64,000 nt of DNA, taken from contig NZ_RXYA01000011.1 in assembly GCF_008086595.1 (NCBI RefSeq), forward strand, positions 62,001-126,000, in the 5' to 3' direction. Positions within the stretch are counted from its first letter, which is position 1. The number at the start of each line of letters is the position of its first letter. A program made the translations under genes and the position numbers. Source of the stretch: Acetobacterium paludosum (GTDB taxonomy: Bacteria > Bacillota > Clostridia > Eubacteriales > Eubacteriaceae). This document shows, piece after piece, positions 26,359 through 35,407 of this stretch. The notes beneath the pieces are model-generated. The model made no database searches. It was not told where the DNA came from and saw only the letters and a list, made by a program, of their open reading frames with translations.

Positions 26359-27553
26359 AATACTCAGCGTTTCTGAAGTGAATCAATATCTTAAAACCTT
26401 ATTGGAATCGAACAGTCTCTTGAAAAATCTCACGATTCAGGGAGAGCTTTCCAATGTTAAACGGGCAGCTTCCGGTCATCTGTATTTTTCGCTAAAAGAT
26501 GCAACCAGCAAAATTGATTGCGTGATGTTTAAAAATGCGGCACTGGGACTGAAATTTATTCCCAAGGAAGGGCAGCAGGTAACACTGCGGGGAAGCCTGG
26601 GGGTTTATCTGCCCAGCGGACAATATCAGATTACGGTAAGGTCAATGGAGCCTCAGGGGGTAGGCGACCTTTTTCAGGCATACCTGGCCCTAAAGAGCGA
26701 ACTGGAAGCCCAAGGATATTTTGATCAGGAGCGAAAAAAGAAACTTCCAGAAATCATCAGCCGCGTCGGGATTGTTACCTCACCAACCGGCGCGGCGATT
26801 AAGGACATGATCGCGATCATAAAAAGGCGGAATCCTCTGATCGATATTGTCATCTATCCGAGTCTTGTTCAAGGGGACGAAGCCCCTAAAAACATCATTC
26901 AGGGTATTCGGATGTTTAATGAGCGGCAATCTGTGGATGTAATCGTCATCGGTCGGGGCGGTGGGTCGATTGAAGACCTCTGGGCTTTCAATGATAAGAA
27001 TCTGGCCAGGGCGATTTTAGAATCCGAGCTGCCGGTTATATCCGCAGTTGGTCATGAAATAGATTATACCATTTCAGATTTTGTTTCCGATCTTCGGGCC
27101 CCCACTCCTTCTGGGGCAGCTGAACTGGTGGCGGAGGAAACGATGAGCATGACCCGGGCCCTGGTACAGCTTAAAAGGCGATTAATTCAGTCGCTGGAAA
27201 CGAAAATAGTGTCAAACCGGGAGCAGCTGGGGCGCATGAAAAAAGAGTTATTGCGTTTTCATCCCCGGGAACGAATTGGGGATATGCGGCTGCATTTAGA
27301 TGTCATCCAGGAACGGATGTTACGTTCAGTGAAAGGTCGTTTAAAAAATGACCGGCTCCAAATAAAAAACATTGAAATGCGTCTGGGCTTGATGAATCCG
27401 ATGAATGTACTAAAAAAGGGTTATGTCCGGGTCACTGATAACCAGGGGTTATCGATTGGTTCAGTCGCTGGATTGAAGGTGGATCAACGCATTATGCTGC
27501 ATTTTATTGATGGTGAAGTTGATGCTGAGATTCGATCGATTAAGGAGAATTAA
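26345..27553 (+). CDS. xseA: Exodeoxyribonuclease VII large subunit
   Basis: This 402-residue subunit has an N-terminal OB fold (LTIQGELSNVKRAASGHLYFSLKD) and the catalytic region with RVGIVTSPTGAAIKDM near residue 135, GRGGGSIEDLW near 200 and SAVGHEIDYT near 230. With XseB it degrades single-stranded DNA to oligonucleotides. The start is GTG 26345 (AGGGGGTG upstream), inside the previous gene's last codons. xseB begins 2 bases after its stop. Confidence 0.96.
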   Translation: MTSARILSVSEVNQYLKTLLESNSLLKNLTIQGELSNVKRAASGHLYFSLKDATSKIDCVMFKNAALGLKFIPKEGQQVTLRGSLGVYLPSGQYQITVRSMEPQGVGDLFQAYLALKSELEAQGYFDQERKKKLPEIISRVGIVTSPTGAAIKDMIAIIKRRNPLIDIVIYPSLVQGDEAPKNIIQGIRMFNERQSVDVIVIGRGGGSIEDLWAFNDKNLARAILESELPVISAVGHEIDYTISDFVSDLRAPTPSGAAELVAEETMSMTRALVQLKRRLIQSLETKIVSNREQLGRMKKELLRFHPRERIGDMRLHLDVIQERMLRSVKGRLKNDRLQIKNIEMRLGLMNPMNVLKKGYVRVTDNQGLSIGSVAGLKVDQRIMLHFIDGEVDAEIRSIKEN

Positions 27554-27555
27554 TA

Positions 27556-27771
27556 ATGGCGGTAAAAAAACTAAAAAGCAAAATAAGTCGTTTGGAAACC
27601 ATTGCTGAATTGCTTGAGGATGATAATCAGGAGATTGAAGCATCGATGAAACTTTTTGAAGAAGGCATGAAGCTGATCAAAGAATGCAATGGGGATTTGG
27701 ATACGTTGGAGGGGAAAATTACAATCATGATTGATGGGGAAGAAAAGGATTTTGAAGGGAGCGCTGAGTAG
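27556..27771 (+). CDS. xseB: Exodeoxyribonuclease VII small subunit
   Basis: This 71-residue helical subunit contains the family core SRLETIAELLEDDNQEIEAS followed by LFEEGMKLIKECNGDL. Several XseB copies bind one XseA. It lies between xseA and ispA and overlaps the ispA start by one base, showing tight translational coupling. Confidence 0.95.
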   Translation: MAVKKLKSKISRLETIAELLEDDNQEIEASMKLFEEGMKLIKECNGDLDTLEGKITIMIDGEEKDFEGSAE

Positions 27772-28667
27772 TGAATGATTTTAAAGCTGACTTTAAGACC
27801 AAAGGCCTTAAAATCAATCAACATCTGGAAAAAGCGTTTCAGCAAAGTATTGATGCTCCGGAAGTAATCATCGAAGCGATGAAGTACAGTCTTTTCGCTG
27901 GTGGGAAACGGTTGCGTCCGATTTTAATGATTGAAACTTGCCGGGCATTAGAAGGCGATGTGAATGTCATTATGCCATTGGCGTTAGGGATGGAAATGCT
28001 TCACACCTATTCTTTGATTCATGATGATTTACCAGCGATGGATAATGACGATCTGAGACGGGGAAAGCCGACCAATCACAAGATGTTTGGGGAAGCGACG
28101 GCTATTTTAGCCGGCGACGGGTTGCTGAACTTTGGGGTAGAAACGATGCTGCAGGGCACCAAAGGGCTATCCGGTGAAAGGCTGAGCAATTATATTGGCG
28201 CCATGAAAATCATCATGAGTGCATCGGGAATCAATGGGATGATTGGCGGACAAGTGGCTGATATGCTAAGTGAAGAACGGGTGATCAGTCTGGAGGAAAT
28301 GGATTATATTCATTTGCATAAAACCTCGGCACTGCTAGAAGCCTGTGTCCAAAGCGGTTGTATTATTGCCAGGGCGGAACCGGCAACCCAGGGCCGATTA
28401 ATCAGTTACAGTCAACGAATTGGTCTGGCCTTTCAAATTGTGGATGATATCCTGGATATCGAAGGCAATGAAGAAGAGTTGGGAAAACCGGTTGGCAGTG
28501 ATGAAAAAAATCACAAATCGACATTTGTATCTTTGTACGGCATGGAAGCTTCTAAATTAAAGGTTGCTGAACTTGAGCACGAAGCTGTAGGGATGCTTAA
28601 ACCGATTGGCGTCAATACGAATTTTCTTGAAAAATTAGCGCGCTATATTTGTCAACGGCAAAAATAG
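27771..28667 (+). CDS. ispA: Polyprenyl (farnesyl/geranyl) diphosphate synthase
   Basis: This 298-residue trans-prenyltransferase condenses isopentenyl diphosphate with allylic diphosphates. The first aspartate-rich motif is HDDLPAMDNDDLRRGKPTNH near residue 84 and the second is QIVDDILDIEGNEEELGKP near 222. The KRLRPIL substrate motif is near 44. The product is likely farnesyl diphosphate, by context with the exonuclease VII genes. The start is GTG at 27771, sharing a base with the xseB stop. The 3' end contains the promoter of OLE RNA. Confidence 0.95.
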   Translation: MNDFKADFKTKGLKINQHLEKAFQQSIDAPEVIIEAMKYSLFAGGKRLRPILMIETCRALEGDVNVIMPLALGMEMLHTYSLIHDDLPAMDNDDLRRGKPTNHKMFGEATAILAGDGLLNFGVETMLQGTKGLSGERLSNYIGAMKIIMSASGINGMIGGQVADMLSEERVISLEEMDYIHLHKTSALLEACVQSGCIIARAEPATQGRLISYSQRIGLAFQIVDDILDIEGNEEELGKPVGSDEKNHKSTFVSLYGMEASKLKVAELEHEAVGMLKPIGVNTNFLEKLARYICQRQK

Positions 28668-28678
28668 TGTGTTATAAT
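28649..28678 (+). promoter_or_regulatory. Promoter of OLE RNA
   Basis: TTGTCA (28649-28654) lies inside the ispA 3' end, and TATAAT (28673-28678) follows after 18 bases. The predicted start coincides with the first base of the OLE closing stem at about 28684. Confidence 0.65.
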
Positions 28679-28683
28679 TAAAG

Positions 28684-29249
28684 TTCAGGTGGCGCAGTAT
28701 TCTAGTCGGCACTGTCAATCTTCAGGGCGGGCCTAAAAATCCGTCGAAGGGCATATCGATGAAGTCCCTTGTTTTTGCCTTTGACGCCCAGTTGAGGGCT
28801 GATTCAGGGGGTTAAGGAGGATGGGGCGATCTGCAATGGCATGCGGGCGTTGACCCTGCCTCCGTGGAGACCTGTTAATTCAGGAGTAACCTGTGAATGT
28901 GTTGAATTTTTCGATACTGAAGCAGTGTAGCCTGCCTTGAGTGGATTAGGTGGATGGATGGACAGTTTCATAAGCTTTAGGGCCCAAAGTTTTGGAATAT
29001 TGCTGCCCGAAACCTAATCTGCAAAAGAGGCTAAGGATTGATGTGTGCTGTTGAGGAAAACTCCTAGGCTGCTCGTCAGAGGTATTATTAGGATTATGGT
29101 GCACACTCAGTGGTAATTCAGTCCTGTAGTTGGCGACACTACAGAGTGTACATAAAGGGAAACCGCTGGAACGGCGACGTTTCAGCCGTACATTGGGAAA
29201 TCCTGCTGGACCTAAGTCGCAAAGTTTACTAATAATACTGCCACCTGAA
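28684..29249 (+). ncRNA. OLE RNA (ornate, large, extremophilic)
   Basis: A 670-base gap after ispA has no credible ORF but is bounded by a long closing stem. TTCAGGTGGC-GCAGTATT (28684-28701) pairs with AATACTGC-CACCTGAA (29234-29249). The enclosed 566 nt are GC-richer than the other gaps and full of local complementarity. Size, the position between ispA and a small membrane protein gene, and tlyA-argR-recN downstream match OLE RNA. That RNA is known from extremophilic and anaerobic Firmicutes to bind the membrane protein OapA and to act in stress tolerance. The call rests on context and architecture, not on a covariance search. Confidence 0.87.
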
Positions 29250-29337
29250 TAAGTAATTATTTAAGGAATTATGATGTTTCATAGTTCCTTTTATTGTATA
29301 ATGATGTATAAATAGTCATCGTATCAGGGAGCAATTT

Positions 29338-29910
29338 ATGAAAAAAAAGATTTCAAAAAAAGAACTAAAAGAGAAACGGCACCGCAGGTGGGTGCTGATT
29401 ATTACCCTTTCGACATTTTTTCTGACCATGCTTTTTAGTTACATTTCAGATTTTTTGCTTTCCAATACGCCTATTTTTGTTGCTTTTATAATTTTATTCT
29501 TAATTGTTTTATTGGGAATCCTTGCGGATATTATTGGCGTTGCAGTGACTGCTGTAAGTCTGGAGCCTTTTAATGCCATGGCATCAAAAAGAATAAAGGG
29601 CGCAAAAACTTCGGTTGATTTGGTTAAAAATGCTTCGCGGGTTTCTAACTTCTGTAACGACGTTATCGGGGATATTTGCGGGATTGTCAGCGGCGCGACG
29701 ACCATTACCATTGTGATCCAACTGGGAACCCACTACCCGTTATTAAACGTGGCGGTGATAACTTTAATACTCAGCAGTGTGGTTGCCTGCATAACCGTTG
29801 GCGGAAAAGCTTTGGGAAAAGACCTGGCTATGAAAAATGGAACAGCAATCATACATGGAATATCGAGTCTGATTGCCAGTTTTAAAATAACTTTTAGAGG
29901 AAAAGAATAA
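29338..29910 (+). CDS. oapA: OLE-associated protein OapA (membrane protein)
   Basis: This 190-residue protein has a very basic N-terminus (first 20 residues, mostly Lys/Arg) and four hydrophobic segments at about 17-38, 43-73, 112-128 and 133-155. The central loop LEPFNAMASKRIKGAKT is followed by the small-residue-rich DVIGDICGIVSGATTITIV. The basic tail suits RNA binding at the membrane. It directly follows OLE RNA, as OapA does in Bacillus halodurans. OapA is needed to place OLE RNA at the membrane. The ATG follows AGGGAG. Confidence 0.85.
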   Translation: MKKKISKKELKEKRHRRWVLIITLSTFFLTMLFSYISDFLLSNTPIFVAFIILFLIVLLGILADIIGVAVTAVSLEPFNAMASKRIKGAKTSVDLVKNASRVSNFCNDVIGDICGIVSGATTITIVIQLGTHYPLLNVAVITLILSSVVACITVGGKALGKDLAMKNGTAIIHGISSLIASFKITFRGKE

Positions 29911-29954
29911 GAATAAATATAAAAAAATATGAGATATTATGAAAAGAGGAAAAT

Positions 29955-30779
29955 TTGAAAGAACGTTTAGATAAATTATTGGTGAGCCAGGAACTGTTTG
30001 AAACCCGGGAACGGGCAAAGAAAGCGATTATGGCAGGGCTTGTACAGGTAGACGGAGAAATTAAGGATAAAGCCGGTGATCTTGTTGATACCGCGGCAAC
30101 GATTCTTATAAAAGGCGGCGATATGCCCTATGTCAGCCGCGGCGGATTGAAGCTGGAAAAAGGATTGGCTGTTTTTGGTATGGCAGTGACGGAAAAAACA
30201 TTGATTGATATCGGATCTTCCACCGGAGGTTTTACCGATTGTCTGCTTCAAAATGGGGCGAAGAAGGTTTATTCAGTCGACGTTGGTTATGGTCAGTTAG
30301 ACTGGCGCTTGAGAAATGATCCCCGGGTTGTTTCGATGGAGCGAACAAATTTCAGATATCTTACGGCGGAAACAATCTCAGAAATGGTGGATGGCACCGT
30401 AATGGATGTATCATTTATTTCAATTACCAAGCTGATTCCCGCTATCAAAACATTTATGAAACCTGGCGCCCAGGGAATTTGGTTGATTAAACCGCAGTTT
30501 GAGGCGGGCCGGAATCGGGTGGGAAATGGCGTCATCAGAGATAAAAAAATTCATTCAGAGATCCTGCTTGAAGTATTGAGTTCGATTGAAAACCAGGGCT
30601 TTACGGTAAAAGGACTCGATTTTTCGCCGATTCAGGGACCGAAAGGAAATATTGAATTCCTTGTCTATGTGGAAAACACGGAACCGGATGAAGGGGGAAA
30701 CTGGAGTCAGACAGTTGAACTGATTGTTGCAGCTGCTCATGAAAGTTGCAAAAAAAAGAAGAAACCGATTGATGAATAG
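29955..30779 (+). CDS. tlyA: TlyA family rRNA methyltransferase
   Basis: This 274-residue protein has an S4 RNA-binding domain (ERLDKLLVSQELFETRERAK) and an FtsJ-like SAM domain (IDIGSSTGGFTDCLLQNGAKKVYSVDVG near residue 75, cut here by function). TlyA makes 2'-O-methylcytidines in 16S and 23S rRNA. The start is TTG 29955, preceded by AGAGGAAAA. In related genomes dxs often stands between oapA and this gene; here only 44 bases separate them. nadK follows after 10 bases. Confidence 0.93.
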   Translation: MKERLDKLLVSQELFETRERAKKAIMAGLVQVDGEIKDKAGDLVDTAATILIKGGDMPYVSRGGLKLEKGLAVFGMAVTEKTLIDIGSSTGGFTDCLLQNGAKKVYSVDVGYGQLDWRLRNDPRVVSMERTNFRYLTAETISEMVDGTVMDVSFISITKLIPAIKTFMKPGAQGIWLIKPQFEAGRNRVGNGVIRDKKIHSEILLEVLSSIENQGFTVKGLDFSPIQGPKGNIEFLVYVENTEPDEGGNWSQTVELIVAAAHESCKKKKKPIDE

Positions 30780-30789
30780 GAAGTGATGA

Positions 30790-31662
30790 TTGGTGAACAA
30801 AGATATAAGTGAGATTGGTATCTATCTGAACATGGAAAAGCCGGATAGTAAAGCTCTGGCGGAACGTTGCATCGCCTATTTGATTAATCTTGGCTTTAAG
30901 ATTGCCTTGCTGGAAGGGCAGATTCAGGTTCAACACGAGTTGATTCATTATTATGCAAGCAGTGTTTTTTATAAAAAACCGGATTGCATTATTGTACTTG
31001 GCGGAGATGGAACGCTGTTGTACGTTGCCCGAAGAACCTGTTATTACAGCGTGCCGATTTTCGGAATCAATCTCGGAAAGTTAGGCTTCTTAACAGAGGG
31101 CGAAGCCGCCCACTACGAGGAGGCACTAAGAAATCTCACGACTGGTCATTATTCGATTGAGGAACGGATGATGTTGGACTGCATTATTACCAGGAAAAAT
31201 TCAATCCCCCATGATTATATCGCGCTAAACGATGTTCTGGTAAAAAGTCGCGGCTCCCGGATGATGGAGATTAGGGCATCTGCCAACGGATCGACCATCG
31301 ATATATTCCGAGCGGATGGCGTGATCGTTTCAACACCAACCGGTTCCACCGGGTATTCATTGGCGGCTGGGGGCCCATTGGTTTCCCCACGGGCCAATGT
31401 GATGATACTCAACCCGATTTGTCCCCATCGTCTTCATGATCGGGCCTATATACTGCCGGAAGACGAGGTGGTTACCTTAGAGTTTGGAGAACGGGAACAA
31501 GACCTTGTCGTCACACTGGATGGTCAAACGACCGTTTCCATTACCCCCGAGGATAAGGTTCAGGTTCAAAAATCTTCTTACTGCACCCGCTTGATTCGTC
31601 TCAACGAAATGAGCAGTTATGAACGCTTGAGAATTAAACTGATGAGTGATATCGAAGAATAA
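30790..31662 (+). CDS. nadK: NAD kinase
   Basis: This 290-residue enzyme phosphorylates NAD to NADP. The catalytic GGDGTLLYVAR is near residue 74, FGINLGKLGFLTE near 95, and the conserved TPTGSTGYSLAAGGP near 180. The start is TTG 30790, or GTG 30793 one codon later; both are compatible with AGGAAG upstream. The order tlyA-nadK-argR-recN is conserved in Firmicutes. Confidence 0.95.
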   Translation: MVNKDISEIGIYLNMEKPDSKALAERCIAYLINLGFKIALLEGQIQVQHELIHYYASSVFYKKPDCIIVLGGDGTLLYVARRTCYYSVPIFGINLGKLGFLTEGEAAHYEEALRNLTTGHYSIEERMMLDCIITRKNSIPHDYIALNDVLVKSRGSRMMEIRASANGSTIDIFRADGVIVSTPTGSTGYSLAAGGPLVSPRANVMILNPICPHRLHDRAYILPEDEVVTLEFGEREQDLVVTLDGQTTVSITPEDKVQVQKSSYCTRLIRLNEMSSYERLRIKLMSDIEE

Positions 31663-31689
31663 TTAAAGATGAGTAGGAGGCAAACTGAG

Positions 31690-32139
31690 ATGAAAGTATC
31701 GCGGCAATTAAAAATTATTGAAATTATCGAAAACAATTTAATAGAAACCCAGGAAGATCTGGCCCAGGCTCTGAAAAATTTGGGATTTACCGTAACCCAG
31801 GCGACGATTTCCAGAGATATTAAGGAGTTGAAATTAATCAAGGTCATGAGCCATGATGGCATCCAGCATTATGCACCGCTTAAAGATATTGGCAGTATCT
31901 ATAATGAACGGGTCAATGCTGTTTTTAAGGAGTCCGTTTTAACCATTGATTATGTTGAAAACACGATTGTCTTGAGAACCCTGCCGGCCATGGCACAAGC
32001 CGCTGCCCTTGCGATTGATTCGTTGGAGTGGTCTGAAATTGTGGGAACGATTGCCGGGGACGATACCATTTTCGTTTTAATCCGTAATCGTGATATGATG
32101 GCTGAAATTGTCGGGAAATTTAAAAAGTTGATGAAATAA
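31690..32139 (+). CDS. argR: Arginine repressor ArgR/AhrC
   Basis: This 149-residue hexameric regulator has a winged-helix domain (ETQEDLAQALKNLGFTVTQ, then ATISRDIKELKLIKV) and a C-terminal arginine-binding domain (GTIAGDDTIFVLIRN near residue 120). It represses arginine biosynthesis when arginine is plentiful. Its probable targets are in this window: the argGH and argCJBD promoters at 44,300-44,440. The start is ATG 31690, 9 bases after AGGAGG; an earlier ATG at 31669 is upstream of that site. Confidence 0.95.
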   Translation: MKVSRQLKIIEIIENNLIETQEDLAQALKNLGFTVTQATISRDIKELKLIKVMSHDGIQHYAPLKDIGSIYNERVNAVFKESVLTIDYVENTIVLRTLPAMAQAAALAIDSLEWSEIVGTIAGDDTIFVLIRNRDMMAEIVGKFKKLMK

Positions 32140-32150
32140 GGGAGGGCTCT

Positions 32151-33890
32151 ATGCTGAGAAATCTCGTTGTAAAAAATTATGCGCTGATTGATCATTTAGC
32201 AGTTGATTTTAATCAGGGTCTGAATGTGATCACCGGGGAAACCGGTGCTGGAAAATCGATTGTGATTGATGCGTTAACCCTGGTATTGGGAAATCGCGGA
32301 AATAAAAATAATATTCGTCAAGGTGAAAACAAGATGACGGTGCAAGGGCTTTTTGACATTAGCGAACAAAAGAAGCTGATTGAAAAGTGCGAAACATTTG
32401 GCGTTCCCATTGAAGAGGGGCAGTTGGTTTTAACCCGGGAGCTTGATGATCATGGACGAAATGTCTGTCGCGCCAACGGGCTGATCATAACTGTTTCGCA
32501 GCTGAAAAATATTGGCGACGACCTGATGGATATTCATGGCCAGCATGAGCACCAATCCCTATTTAAACGTGAAAACCATCGTCAGCTTTTAGATGCTTTT
32601 GGGGGCGAGAGCAATGCAAAATATCGCGAACAGATAGCAGCGTATGCAAAGGTGATTAAAGAAATCAGAAGTCAAATAGATGAATTGAAAATAAATGAAC
32701 GGGAATTGGAACGAGAAAAAGAAAACCTCCAGTTTGAAATAGCAGAAATAGAAAGCGCTGGTTTGGAAACCGGAGAAGATGACCGGCTGGCAGAAGAAAA
32801 AAAAATTTTAGAAAATAAAGAACGGCTTTTTTCGAATGTCAGTCGGGCTTATGAGTTGCTTCAGGGTGAAACAATAGATCAGAATTCAATCCTTGATGCA
32901 ATGGGAATGTTACAGGAAAACATTTCGGAAACGGCTAAAATTGACAGCAGCTTTGAAGAAAAGCTTGAACGCATCAACGGGTTGTTTAGCGAGGTCGAAA
33001 GTCTTTCTTTTGAAATCCGATCCTATTTAGACGATATTGAATATAATCTGGGGGATTTGGATGAAATTGAAGCCCGCCTCGGAATTATTGACAAACTCAA
33101 GCGTAAGTACGGGACTGACATCAGCGAAATACTGGCTTATGCTGATGACATAAAAAATCGATTAAAGGGCTTGCTGAATCGGGATGAAAACCTTCAATCT
33201 TATTATCAGGAGTTAAGCAAACTGCAGGAAAAGTATCAAAAAGTCAGTCAATTACTTTATGATTTACGGGTAAAATCAGGGAAATCATTAAAAAAAGCCC
33301 TGGAAAAAGAACTGCGCGAGCTGGCCATGGAAAAGGTCCAGGTCGAAATTTCAATCGAACATGACATCGGGCGGTTTGCTTCCAATGGACAAGATACGGT
33401 GGAGTTCTTAATTTCCGTAAATCCGGGACAACCGCCGAAGCCTTTAGGGAAAGTTGCATCCGGTGGGGAAATATCACGAATTATGTTGAGTATCAAAAGC
33501 ATCTTTGGCGGACTGGATGCTATCGAAACCATGGTATTTGATGAAATCGACACCGGCATCAGCGGAAGAACGGCTCAGGTCGTGGCAGAAAAGATTCAGG
33601 CACTGACGGTGACTCCTCCCAATGGTCGCCAAATTATTTGTATTACCCACCTACCACAGATCGCAGCCATGGCCGATCAGCATTTTATGGTTGAAAAACG
33701 GAACGTGGGAGATACCGTGGATGTTCAATTCGTATCATTGGATGAAAAGGGTAAAAAAGAGGAGCTTTCCCGAATGCTTGGCGGGGCAGAGGTTACTCAA
33801 AAAACATGGGATCATGCTCAGGAGATGCTGGAATTAAGCCAAAAAGCAAAAAAAACAAAAAAAATGAAAGAGAACAAAATATTGTCTTAA
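32151..33890 (+). CDS. recN: DNA repair protein RecN
   Basis: This 579-residue SMC-like ATPase acts at double-strand breaks. Walker A GETGAGKSIVIDAL is near residue 30, followed by two coiled-coil arms (about 150-230 and 290-385), the signature ASGGEISRIML near 440, Walker B VFDEIDTGISG near 465 and CITHLPQIAAMADQHF near 500. The last 18 residues are almost all lysine-rich, an unusually basic tail. It lies 11 bases after argR. Confidence 0.96.
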   Translation: MLRNLVVKNYALIDHLAVDFNQGLNVITGETGAGKSIVIDALTLVLGNRGNKNNIRQGENKMTVQGLFDISEQKKLIEKCETFGVPIEEGQLVLTRELDDHGRNVCRANGLIITVSQLKNIGDDLMDIHGQHEHQSLFKRENHRQLLDAFGGESNAKYREQIAAYAKVIKEIRSQIDELKINERELEREKENLQFEIAEIESAGLETGEDDRLAEEKKILENKERLFSNVSRAYELLQGETIDQNSILDAMGMLQENISETAKIDSSFEEKLERINGLFSEVESLSFEIRSYLDDIEYNLGDLDEIEARLGIIDKLKRKYGTDISEILAYADDIKNRLKGLLNRDENLQSYYQELSKLQEKYQKVSQLLYDLRVKSGKSLKKALEKELRELAMEKVQVEISIEHDIGRFASNGQDTVEFLISVNPGQPPKPLGKVASGGEISRIMLSIKSIFGGLDAIETMVFDEIDTGISGRTAQVVAEKIQALTVTPPNGRQIICITHLPQIAAMADQHFMVEKRNVGDTVDVQFVSLDEKGKKEELSRMLGGAEVTQKTWDHAQEMLELSQKAKKTKKMKENKILS

Positions 33891-33955
33891 CATTTTAGGC
33901 ATTATTGGATAAAATAAAGATTGTTAAAAATTTATTTAAGTTAAGGAGATATAAA

Positions 33956-34522
33956 TTGGAAAGAAAAGTACCTATTGGGTTATCAAACAAACACATTCAT
34001 TTATCACAGACAGATTTAGAGGCGTTATTTGGCAAAGGTTACCAATTAACACCAATGAAAGATTTATCACAACCCGGACAATTCGCTTGTGAAGAAAAGG
34101 TTGATGTTGTTGGACCTAAAGGAAAACAAACAATGCGTATTCTTGGACCAGTGCGACCTGAAACACAGATTGAGGTTTCAATTGGCGATGGTTTTGTATT
34201 AGGGCTTAAGGTTCCGATTCGAAATTCAGGCGATATTGACGGTACACCTGGTGTAAAAATTGTCGGACCGGCAGGAGAAATTGAAATTGGAAAAGGCGTT
34301 CTTGTTGCAGGACGACATATTCATATGAGTCCTGATGAAGCGAAAACTTACAATTTGAAGGATAAAGATGTTGTTTCGGTTAAATTAGACGGCCCACGTG
34401 GTTTAACTTTTGATAACGTGTTAGTACGTGTTAATCCTAATTACCTTTTAGATATGCATATTGACGTTGAAGAAGGAAATGCAGCGGGAGCTAAAAACGG
34501 TCAAACGGCAACCATTCTTTAA
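33956..34522 (+). CDS. pduL: PduL-type phosphate acyltransferase
   Basis: This 188-residue protein has the two-domain PduL fold. The zinc histidines are in GLSNKHIHLS (near residue 8) and GRHIHMSPDEA (near 121). PduL converts acyl-CoA plus phosphate to acyl phosphate and CoA, and serves as phosphotransacetylase in several acetogens that lack classical Pta. There is no microcompartment-targeting N-terminus and no pdu genes around it, so a cytosolic acetyl-CoA role is the best inference. The start is TTG 33956, 7 bases after TAAGGAGAT; the in-frame TTG at 33905 lacks a site. Confidence 0.9.
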   Translation: MERKVPIGLSNKHIHLSQTDLEALFGKGYQLTPMKDLSQPGQFACEEKVDVVGPKGKQTMRILGPVRPETQIEVSIGDGFVLGLKVPIRNSGDIDGTPGVKIVGPAGEIEIGKGVLVAGRHIHMSPDEAKTYNLKDKDVVSVKLDGPRGLTFDNVLVRVNPNYLLDMHIDVEEGNAAGAKNGQTATIL

Positions 34523-34524
34523 TC

Positions 34525-35310
34525 ATGATTGCACCTGATCCCATTGCGTTTTCCGTATTTGGACTTAAAGTGCACTGGTATGGTATTCTAATTGCCAGTG
34601 CTTTGCTTATCGGATTGTTAATTGCCATAAAACGCGCACCTAAATATGGAATCGACCCAGATACTATTTTGGATTTTTTTCTTTTTATGACACCAGCAAT
34701 AGTCATTGGCGCCCGTCTTTATTATGTTGTTTTCAATTATGCGTATTATGTAGATCACCCGGGCGAAATCATTGCCACCTGGGATGGCGGTCTTGCCATT
34801 CACGGCGGGATCATTGCCGGAGTCATTGTGGCGATTATTTTATGTCGGGTAAAAAAGATCCGTTTTATGACCTTTGCCGATGCGGTGATAGTGGGTTTGC
34901 CTTTAGGGCAGGCTATCGGGCGATGGGGGAATTTCTTTAATCAGGAGGCTTATGGTACCCAAACAAATCTGCCATGGGCAATTACGGTTAATGATGCAGC
35001 GCTTGGAATGATTCGGGTCCATCCCACTTTTTTATATGAATCAATCTGGGATTTGCTCGTTTTTGGCTGCCTCTTTTTTTATGAGCGTAAATTAAAAAAG
35101 GCTGATGGAGAACTGCTATTTGTTTACCTTGGTTTATATTCGATTGGTCGTTTTTTCATCGAAGGTTTGAGAACCGACAGCCTGATGTTTTTAGGGCTCC
35201 GAACGGCGCAGCTTATCAGTTTACTTTTGGTTATTGTTGCCGGTATCGGACTCTGCTATCTTCGGAAAAATGAAAATCGATTTCCCAATTCATTAAAAAT
35301 AAATAAATAG
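34525..35310 (+). CDS. lgt: Prolipoprotein diacylglyceryl transferase
   Basis: This 261-residue polytopic enzyme has about seven membrane segments and attaches diacylglycerol to the lipobox cysteine of lipoproteins. The Lgt signature GLPLGQAIGRWGNFFNQEAYG is near residue 122. HPTFLYESIWDL near 170 and GRFFIEGLRTD near 207 are also conserved. It begins 2 bases after pduL. A likely client is the lipoprotein encoded at 60,576. Confidence 0.96.
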   Translation: MIAPDPIAFSVFGLKVHWYGILIASALLIGLLIAIKRAPKYGIDPDTILDFFLFMTPAIVIGARLYYVVFNYAYYVDHPGEIIATWDGGLAIHGGIIAGVIVAIILCRVKKIRFMTFADAVIVGLPLGQAIGRWGNFFNQEAYGTQTNLPWAITVNDAALGMIRVHPTFLYESIWDLLVFGCLFFYERKLKKADGELLFVYLGLYSIGRFFIEGLRTDSLMFLGLRTAQLISLLLVIVAGIGLCYLRKNENRFPNSLKINK

Positions 35311-35328
35311 ATATTAATAGTAATTAGT

Positions 35329-35358
35329 AAAAAGGGGGAGCGTAAGCTCTTTCTTTTT
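35329..35358. terminator. Bidirectional terminator between lgt and the ComM-like gene
   Basis: A 13-pair stem (several G-T pairs) around a GTAA loop: AAAAA plus GGGGGAGC against GCTCTTTC plus TTTTT. The A and T runs make it usable from both converging genes. Confidence 0.75.
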
Positions 35359-35407
35359 ATGCTTTTTTGGCTGATTGGCAGTCGCAAAATGAGCAAAATA
35401 ATGTTTA

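Noticed and set aside
30601-30948. 115-codon minus-strand ORF across the tlyA-nadK junction
   Set aside because: It runs antisense to two well-supported genes and has no motif.
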